Positions 1 to 5,294 of a stretch of 5,294 nt of DNA are shown here, in pieces. Both the position numbers and the translations under genes were made by a program. The stretch's first letter is position 1. Each line of letters starts with the position of its first letter. The stretch is taken from the NCBI GenBank assembly GCA_003489485.1, contig DNMB01000012.1:1-5294 (forward strand), read 5' to 3'. The stretch is from Chitinophagaceae bacterium. GTDB lineage: Bacteria > Bacteroidota > Bacteroidia > Chitinophagales > Chitinophagaceae. A model generated the notes under the pieces. The model made no database searches and was not told the origin of the DNA. It was given only the letters and a program-made list of their open reading frames with translations.

Positions 1-1750
1 TGTTCTTATCGATCTCACCTTGGGGGATCGGCCAAAGCTTATAGCGAGAGTTGGTATTAACGCGTGTTTGAGCTCTTGTCTTTAACCGCTTCGTAATACT
101 TGCTGCTGAATAGACCGGCAAACCATCGGCGTTAAAGCTAGGTGTCTCAGCGGGATCGGCAGGATTTAGCGATACCCCTACTACTGGCATTGTCATTGCC
201 GTATTGTAAAGATCCCAGCGACGCAGATCGATCAGACGAAGTCCTTCGCCGGCAAATTCAACCGCACGCTCTCTGCGAACGATCTCGCGCAACTCTGCGG
301 CCGAGCTAGTGGTAACGGCAGGCATACCGGCACGGGCACGTACGGCATTGATGGCATTCCAAACGGTTCCATCAATTTCTCCCAACTCAATTTTTGCCTC
401 GGCATAGGTCAACAAGATCTCTGCATAGCGCATGTTGATGTAACCAGTCTTAGTTTCCCAAGAATACTGCGTGGAGTCAACATACTTTCTCCAGATGTAT
501 CCAACTCCTCCACTGCTACCGGTAGCGCCGGCAAACCAGGGAGAGACCAGGTAGCCGATCCAGTCGATATTGTTGGGACGGCTGTCGTACACTCCGGTAT
601 TCCAGTTAAACTTGAACACCACATTGCTATAGATATTGAAAATGGTACGCTCTTTAGGTTGTACATATGGAAGGTTTGGAGCCAGCGCTGTGTTGTGTAC
701 CATCGTGTCACCTTGCATATACAAGGTCCAACGAAGACGAGGATCGCGATTTTGAGAGGGTGCAGCGGGATTATATACAGTAGAGCGATCGATCCTGTTT
801 CCATCTCGTGCCTCGAAGAGATCCACTAGTTGCTGACTAGGAAAGTGGCTGCTCTGTGAAGTACCCACCTGACGAGGAATGGTCAGTACGGTCAGCCAGT
901 TCTGTGGATTCAGTACATCGGTAGGATACGTTTGAACGAACATCAGCTCACGATTCACATTGGCACGCTGACCGGCCAGCATGAACAGATCCGTGTAACG
1001 AGGATTGAGTCCGTATCCGTTCGAAGAAATAACGGCAAGTGTAGCGGCCTTGGCAGTAGCATAATCCTTGATCAGCATGGCCAGACGAGCCTTCAGCCCC
1101 AGGGCCACACCTTTGTTGACGCGGCCATAAGCGATAATTGGCTGTGAACCGCCAGCGTCAAACCCGGCTACGGCTTCATCAAGATCTTTGTACAAGCTTG
1201 CCACTGCAGCGGCAGTAGGTGTTCTGGCAATGGTCTCATATTCCGAAGGATCCAGCGGCTTGGTGTAGAACACCGGATCGCCGAACCATCCGATCAAATG
1301 ATAATAGGCCCAGGCACGCAGCACCAGCGCCTCTGCACGCATACGCGCATAGCTAGAGGGTGCTACATTGTCTTTGCCCTTTGTCATACCATCGAGCATG
1401 GTATTGGCACGGCTGACCAGACGATAGGCCTGTTGCCATGAGTTACCCGGCAATGAGTTGCTGATCAAAAAAGGACCGCCATCACCCATCGCTACTTGGT
1501 CTTCGGCATTACCCGTACGCTTGATGGCCAGGTCGGTCGAAGATTCAATGGCAAATAATAAAGGCGTGTTGTTGGGGAACTGCCAGAAAGCAGCTGCATA
1601 GACGCCGTTGAGGGCCAGATTTATTTCTTCCTCCGACTGCATAAACGTGGCCGATGAAGAACTATCCAGCGGCTGGCGGTCGAGGAACTTGCTACAACCC
1701 GCTACACCTAGCAGGGCCGAAAGCATCAGTATGGAACTTATCTTTTTCAT
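1..1750 (-). CDS. SusD/RagB family surface nutrient-binding lipoprotein (3' end cut by window edge)
   Basis: From the ATG at 1748-1750 the frame is open to the left edge, giving 583 residues without a stop. The start is supported by a type II signal peptide (MKKISSILMLSALLGVAGC) with lipobox VAGC, so Cys19 should be lipidated; it is the only cysteine seen. The N-terminal half matches the SusD-like N-terminal domain: KFLDRQPLDS after the Cys, the INLALNGVYAA helix (about 45-55), and LRAWAYYHLIGWFGDP (144-159), the typical TPR-like helix and turn. The C-terminal half matches the SusD/RagB domain: YINMRYAEILLTYAEAK (437-453), WNAINAVRARAG (484-495), RRERAVEFAGEGLRLIDLRRW (512-532) and YKLWPIPQGEIDKN (570-583). 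This last motif normally lies about 10 residues from the end, so nearly the whole protein is here. It should cap the SusC barrel and bind ligand at the cell surface. Binding specificity cannot be read from the sequence. Confidence 0.97.
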   Translation of the reverse strand, partial: MKKISSILMLSALLGVAGCSKFLDRQPLDSSSSATFMQSEEEINLALNGVYAAAFWQFPNNTPLLFAIESSTDLAIKRTGNAEDQVAMGDGGPFLISNSLPGNSWQQAYRLVSRANTMLDGMTKGKDNVAPSSYARMRAEALVLRAWAYYHLIGWFGDPVFYTKPLDPSEYETIARTPTAAAVASLYKDLDEAVAGFDAGGSQPIIAYGRVNKGVALGLKARLAMLIKDYATAKAATLAVISSNGYGLNPRYTDLFMLAGQRANVNRELMFVQTYPTDVLNPQNWLTVLTIPRQVGTSQSSHFPSQQLVDLFEARDGNRIDRSTVYNPAAPSQNRDPRLRWTLYMQGDTMVHNTALAPNLPYVQPKERTIFNIYSNVVFKFNWNTGVYDSRPNNIDWIGYLVSPWFAGATGSSGGVGYIWRKYVDSTQYSWETKTGYINMRYAEILLTYAEAKIELGEIDGTVWNAINAVRARAGMPAVTTSSAAELREIVRRERAVEFAGEGLRLIDLRRWDLYNTAMTMPVVGVSLNPADPAETPSFNADGLPVYSAASITKRLKTRAQTRVNTNSRYKLWPIPQGEIDKN

Positions 1751-1769
1751 ACTATCCTAATTTAGTTGA
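1751..1769 (-). promoter_or_regulatory. Short SusC-SusD junction with weak Shine-Dalgarno-like AGGA
   Basis: Only 19 bases separate the transporter stop (TAA, 1770-1772) from the lipoprotein ATG (1748-1750). On the minus strand the gap contains AGGA four bases before the ATG, a weak and rather close Shine-Dalgarno match. It is too short to hold a promoter with its own leader, which supports joint transcription and possibly translational coupling of the pair. Confidence 0.45.
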
Positions 1770-4700
1770 TTAGAAGTTAATGTTTACGCCAAAGGTGAAT
1801 GTTCTCATCAACGGATAGAACTCCGCATTCGCGTTGTTGATCTCAGGATCAAATCCGTCCCAGGCATTGGTAAAGGTCAGCAGGTTCTGTCCACTTACAT
1901 ATACCTTGGCACTGCTAAGAGGCACACCTGTTTTCTTTAACCAAGCCGCCGGCACACGATAGGCCAGATTTACGTTCTTAACCCTAAAGAAAGAGGCGTC
2001 TTTGATCCAATGAGAAGAGGCCACAAAGTTGTTGCCTCCCGATCCGGAGGGCAGCAAGCGAGGAAAACGCGCATAAGGATTGGAGGGCGTCCAAAAATCC
2101 TTGTGCATGTTGAGCAATGAGGCCGCAAAGTCTCCGCTGGCAAAGGGAATAGCACCAGTACCACTGTAGTAGTTGTTGCGCATACCCACACCCTGACCAA
2201 ATACATTCAGATCAAAGTTTCCGACAGAAAGATTGACATTGATGCTGTACTCATAGCGGGGAAAGTTGTTACCAATAAACGTGCGATCGAAATTGTCGAC
2301 CTTTCCATCGGCCTTTCCATCAGGACCGCTGATATCGGCATACTTAACATCGCCGGGTTTGGTACCCACCGCAGGATTCGAGTTCCAGGGAACACCGAAT
2401 TGTACGGGAGAATTCTTGACATCGTTCGAATCGCTGAAGTAGCCGAGTGACTGAAAACCAAAATAAGACCACAGAGCCTGTCCGGGCATAGCACGGATTG
2501 AACCTCCATCCAAGAAAGGTACGCCAGGTAAAGTCAATACTTTGTTACGAACATCCGAGATCATAGCCGTTACATCCAACTTCACCTTATTGCTAAATGA
2601 TTTGCGGTAGTTGGCACTAAACTCCCAACCCACGTTCTCCATTGAACCCGCATTGATAAAAGGTGAGTTAAGGCCCACATAGGTAGGAATGGGACGGCTC
2701 AGCAACATCTGGTCCACCTTACGCTCGTAATATTCGAAGGTCAGTGTCAGATTGTTTTTTACGGTCAGGTCTAAGCCGATGTTGGCCTGACGAGATTCTT
2801 CCCAGGTAATACCAGGGTTGGGGGCATCCAACAATGCATAGCCCAGTGTATTGATGTTATTGATATAATTATTGGTACCGTTCAAATAATTCGACGCGTA
2901 AGCAGAGGTACCGAAATTAACAGCGAAAGGATAGATCTCAGGAAGGGCCTGGTTACCCAAAATACCCCAAGATCCTCTCAGCTTACCAAAGGTGATCACA
3001 TCAGATAGACCACTGAAGAAATTCTCCTTAGAGAAGATCCATCCGGCAGAGGCAGAGGGAAAGAATCCCCATTGCTTATCGAGTTGTTGAGAGAAGCGAG
3101 ACGATCCATCATACCGACCGTTCACTTCCAGAAAATACTTATCGTCGTAGTTGTAGTTAAGACGAGCATAGAAACCGGCCAACGCTGTTTCGTAGGCACT
3201 TCCGGCATTGTTCAGGTTGCCACTACCCAAATTCAAATAAGGTTGATTGGGATTGAGGAAGCCCGTGCGAGAAGCAGAGATACCAGAGTAGGTGAATTCC
3301 TCGGTCTGTGCACCACCCAGCAACTTGATGGTATTGGCACCAAAACGCTTGGTCCAAGTAGCCTGTGCCAGGTAAGTGGTGCGAACATTGGTTGAATAGG
3401 ATTCACTCAAGCTGGTAGAACCAGGCCAAGGGGCCACACGGTCGTAACCTAAGGTTGTCAGATTGGGTACATAGATGTCCGCATTCTTCGTGAACGATTT
3501 TCCATTGGGCACCCAGTATTCGCGCGCCCAATATCCTTCGACCTCTACGCTGTTTACAGGCTTGAACAAGAAGCCCACTTTGGTGAGCATGCTATTAACC
3601 CGTGATACGGAGGTACCGGCTGCTTCGGCCATGGCCAACGGATTTCTATTGTTGGTTTGCCCTGCTGTTCCATACATGCCGGGGCCATACTTGCCGCCGC
3701 CAATAGCAGGAAGACCGATGGCCTGGCGAATAATGAACTCAGGCGATCCGGTAGAGGGAGCCGTGGTGCGGCTATTGTTGATGTTCAGTACCCCGTTGAT
3801 GCTCAGTTTCTCGTTGAGCTTAAAATCGGGATTAAAACGAATGTCATATCGCTGAAAACTATTATTGGGGATCAATCCTTGCTGATTCAAGTAGGTGACC
3901 GAAGCAAAAATATTGGAGTTATCTCCGGCAGAATTAACGGTTACGTTATGATTTTGCATCAGACCACTGTTGGTGAGCAACAGACCCAACCAGTCGGTGT
4001 CGATCACATCAAGGTTGTTGGCCGGAGTGCTTCTATACTTGTCGATCAATGTCTGTGTAAACAAGAATGCATTAGGGTTGCCGGTACGATTTTGCTCGGC
4101 CACGTTGCTGAGTTCCATGTGCTCAACGGCGGAGGTGCGCTGGGGAATGGCAGTAGCATCTTGCTTAGACAAGAACGCATTGTAGGCCACTTGTACTCCT
4201 TTTCCTTTTGCTCTGCGCGTTTTGACCAGAATTACACCATTGGCAGCACGGGCACCATAGATAGCGGTAGAGGCCGCATCTTTTAAAATGGTGATACTCT
4301 CGATAGCATTGGGATCGATCGCATCAAAACCAGATACGACACCATCCACCATAATGAGGGGACTTTGTCCAGCGTAGATCGAACCGAGTCCGCGAATACG
4401 AATGGAGGCACCATCGCCACCGGGGCGACCAGATTGCTGTTGCACCGTTACACCGGGAGCCAATCCTTGCAAAAGATTGCTGGCCGTGGCCACTTGTCTT
4501 CGCATCAGATCTTCTTGCTTTAGTGTAACGACCGAGCCGGTAAGGGTAGCCTTACGCTGCTGGCCGTATCCTACTGCCACCACTTCGGAGAGGGTCGCAT
4601 TAACAGCCTGCAATTGCACATTGATGGTGCCACCGGAAACTTTTTGCTCCTGACTCACCAGGCCTACACTGCTAAATACCAGTGTCTCACCCGTGGCTGC

Positions 4701-4886
4701 ACTGAGCGAGTACAGACCCGAAGAGTTCGTTACGGTTCCGACAGACTTTCCTTTGACAGTAACGGAAACACCCTCAAGGGCATTACCATTTGCATCGGTA
4801 ACTCTACCGGCAACCTTGGCTTGCTGTGCCTGTGCCATACCCATCAGCAGGGCAAGCATCCAACACAGAATAGTTGCTTTTTTCAT
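1770..4886 (-). CDS. SusC/RagA family TonB-linked outer-membrane transporter
   Basis: This 1038-residue protein is a TonB-dependent outer-membrane beta-barrel that, with its SusD partner, should import an oligomer (often glycan or peptide) into the periplasm. Residues 1-20 form a signal peptide ending AQA. Residues about 24-95 are a carboxypeptidase-regulatory-like domain (VAGRVTDANGNALEGVSVTV). Residues 99-108 (LSEVVAVGYG) lie where the TonB box is expected. The plug spans about 112-225 and contains SIRIRGLGS (161-169) and the family signature LKDAASTAIYGARAANG (201-217). The barrel shows family landmarks: GRYDGSSRF (590-598), ITWEESRQANIGLDL (693-707), GFDPEIN (1011-1017) and a terminal strand ending in Phe (TFGVNINF), the usual outer-membrane assembly signal. 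Length is normal for the family. There is no extra N-terminal STN domain, so direct signalling to an anti-sigma factor is not expected. The only cysteine is in the signal peptide. A 12-base duplication lies in the acidic loop at 851-867. The substrate cannot be told from sequence alone. Confidence 0.97.
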   Translation of the reverse strand: MKKATILCWMLALLMGMAQAQQAKVAGRVTDANGNALEGVSVTVKGKSVGTVTNSSGLYSLSAATGETLVFSSVGLVSQEQKVSGGTINVQLQAVNATLSEVVAVGYGQQRKATLTGSVVTLKQEDLMRRQVATASNLLQGLAPGVTVQQQSGRPGGDGASIRIRGLGSIYAGQSPLIMVDGVVSGFDAIDPNAIESITILKDAASTAIYGARAANGVILVKTRRAKGKGVQVAYNAFLSKQDATAIPQRTSAVEHMELSNVAEQNRTGNPNAFLFTQTLIDKYRSTPANNLDVIDTDWLGLLLTNSGLMQNHNVTVNSAGDNSNIFASVTYLNQQGLIPNNSFQRYDIRFNPDFKLNEKLSINGVLNINNSRTTAPSTGSPEFIIRQAIGLPAIGGGKYGPGMYGTAGQTNNRNPLAMAEAAGTSVSRVNSMLTKVGFLFKPVNSVEVEGYWAREYWVPNGKSFTKNADIYVPNLTTLGYDRVAPWPGSTSLSESYSTNVRTTYLAQATWTKRFGANTIKLLGGAQTEEFTYSGISASRTGFLNPNQPYLNLGSGNLNNAGSAYETALAGFYARLNYNYDDKYFLEVNGRYDGSSRFSQQLDKQWGFFPSASAGWIFSKENFFSGLSDVITFGKLRGSWGILGNQALPEIYPFAVNFGTSAYASNYLNGTNNYINNINTLGYALLDAPNPGITWEESRQANIGLDLTVKNNLTLTFEYYERKVDQMLLSRPIPTYVGLNSPFINAGSMENVGWEFSANYRKSFSNKVKLDVTAMISDVRNKVLTLPGVPFLDGGSIRAMPGQALWSYFGFQSLGYFSDSNDVKNSPVQFGVPWNSNPAVGTKPGDVKYADISGPDGKADGKVDNFDRTFIGNNFPRYEYSINVNLSVGNFDLNVFGQGVGMRNNYYSGTGAIPFASGDFAASLLNMHKDFWTPSNPYARFPRLLPSGSGGNNFVASSHWIKDASFFRVKNVNLAYRVPAAWLKKTGVPLSSAKVYVSGQNLLTFTNAWDGFDPEINNANAEFYPLMRTFTFGVNINF
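2298..2321 (-). repeat. 12-base tandem direct repeat inside the SusC-like gene
   Basis: On the minus strand, GATGGAAAGGCC is followed at once by GATGGAAAGGTC; 11 of 12 bases match. The units are in frame and encode DGKA (856-859) and DGKV (860-863), doubling the Asp-Gly-Lys element of the acidic loop DISGPDGKADGKVDNFD (851-867). The sequence shows the duplication directly. That it arose by slippage or local duplication is inferred; similar acidic expansions may be normal in SusC relatives, with codon choice making the units look alike. Confidence 0.75.
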
Positions 4887-4919
4887 AATCAGGGTTTTGA
4901 TGTTTGGATTTTTATATAA
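4887..4919 (-). promoter_or_regulatory. AT-rich leader and translation start region of the SusC-like gene
   Basis: This 33-base gap separates the stop of the upstream gene from the ATG of the transporter. Read on the minus strand it is about three-quarters A or T, and no purine-rich Shine-Dalgarno motif sits just before the ATG. That fits Bacteroidota, where many genes start from A-rich leaders without a strong Shine-Dalgarno. I looked for the Bacteroidota promoter pattern (TTTG near -33 and TAnnTTTG near -7) in the gap and the end of the upstream gene and did not find it. The gap is therefore read as an intra-operon leader rather than a promoter. Confidence 0.45.
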
Positions 4920-5294
4920 TTAAAGTTGAATAACTCCTTGGTGATTGACGGGATAGTTCGAAAACGGGTCGAGCAACGAATCGAGCAGCACTGCCAGTTC
5001 CCGACGAGTGATGGGTCGTTGCAAGTTAAAATCGGTGAGTTGCCATTGCCTCCAGTTGGTTCTTGCAAGTTCGATAATTTTTGATACATCCCAGTTGGGT
5101 ATGGTATTTTTTGATACCGAGGCAGCTCGCTTCCGTAGCAGCGAGAGCCAGTACAGGGAACCCTCAATGGTCAGCCATGCTGCCTGATCGGCTTGGGCTC
5201 TTTCTTTTGATCCAAGCATTACGGGCGGAATCGACGAAATAAATTGTCCTGTCGAGATCGTAGAATCCGGATAGAACCACGTACGATTGGCCCA
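4920..5294 (-). CDS. 3' end of a probable FAD-dependent oxidoreductase-type protein with SLH-like C-terminal tail (partial)
   Basis: The reading frame is open from the right edge to a TAA at 4920-4922 and shows the last 124 residues; the start lies outside the window. The Met codon at 5217-5219 is internal, because the frame continues open upstream of it. Two short stretches resemble the end of S-layer-homology repeats: WFYPDSTISTGQF (visible residues 6-18) and PITRRELAVLLD followed by SLLDPF (visible residues 94-111). Between them is a mostly helical, Trp-rich segment. From memory, large Bacteroidota FAD-dependent oxidoreductases (often labelled xanthan lyase) encoded beside SusC/SusD pairs end in such an 'ITR...A.LLD..L.PF' tail, and this is the basis of the family guess. 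The FAD-binding part is not in view, so the activity is inferred. Another secreted enzyme with the same tail is possible. The gene ends 33 bases before the transporter start, implying co-transcription. Confidence 0.6.
   Translation of the reverse strand, partial: WANRTWFYPDSTISTGQFISSIPPVMLGSKERAQADQAAWLTIEGSLYWLSLLRKRAASVSKNTIPNWDVSKIIELARTNWRQWQLTDFNLQRPITRRELAVLLDSLLDPFSNYPVNHQGVIQL

Noticed and set aside
409..804. A 131-codon minus-strand open frame
   Set aside because: It overlaps the SusD coding sequence in another frame. The SusD frame carries all conserved family motifs on both sides of it, so this frame is a shadow.
1757..1773. Possible hairpin (CTAAT, 7-base loop, ATTAG) across the SusC stop and SusD ribosome binding site
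   Set aside because: The stem is only five mostly A-T pairs and has no U-tract, so it is too weak to call a terminator or a regulatory structure.
3657..4286. A 209-codon open frame on the plus strand
   Set aside because: It lies entirely antisense to the certain SusC coding sequence, has low-complexity, non-family-like residues and no leader. It is a shadow frame, as are the other plus-strand frames at 932-1147, 3072-3395, 3475-3855, 3970-4185, 4402-4653 and 4614-4923.
4887..4960. Possible internal promoter before the SusC-like gene
   Set aside because: The region is AT-rich, but no TAnnTTTG with an upstream TTTG at proper spacing was found.
4889..5167. A 92-codon minus-strand frame beginning within the upstream gene and ending just before SusC
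   Set aside because: It overlaps the frame ending at 4920, which is open to the window edge and holds the SLH-like motifs. This frame has a Cys-rich, unstructured-looking product typical of a shadow.
1..5294. CRISPR arrays, tRNA or rRNA genes, insertion sequences, attachment sites
   Set aside because: Nearly every base lies in one of three coding frames, and no spaced repeats, terminal inverted repeats, transposase motifs or tRNA-like cloverleaf were seen.

Overview
The window holds a minus-strand gene cluster typical of the phylum Bacteroidota. All three genes are read from right to left. In transcription order they are: the 3' end of an enzyme-like gene with a C-terminal tail resembling S-layer-homology (SLH) motifs (4920-5294, cut by the right edge); a complete SusC/RagA-type TonB-dependent outer-membrane transporter of 1038 residues (1770-4886); and a SusD/RagB-type surface lipoprotein (1-1750, cut by the left edge just before its stop codon).

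The SusC-SusD pair, the carboxypeptidase-regulatory-like domain at the front of the transporter, the near absence of strong Shine-Dalgarno sequences and the AT-rich leaders all point to Bacteroidota. Roughly balanced base composition and the protein style suggest a Chitinophagaceae or Sphingobacteriia-like environmental lineage rather than gut Bacteroides, but this is only an impression.

The three genes are tightly packed: 33 bases separate the upstream gene from susC-like, and 19 bases separate susC-like from susD-like. I see no terminator and no convincing internal promoter, so they are best read as one transcript whose promoter lies beyond the right edge. SusC would form the beta-barrel that imports a bound oligomer using TonB energy. 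SusD would be the lipid-anchored lid that captures the ligand at the cell surface. The upstream protein probably processes the ligand or its products. The window does not reveal the substrate.

No new system is evident. The points worth a second look are a 12-base tandem duplication that builds an acidic EF-hand-like loop in the SusC protein, the SLH-like tail of the upstream protein, and the coupling of that enzyme-like gene to the uptake pair. Both edge genes are easy to miss in automated annotation because they run off the window.
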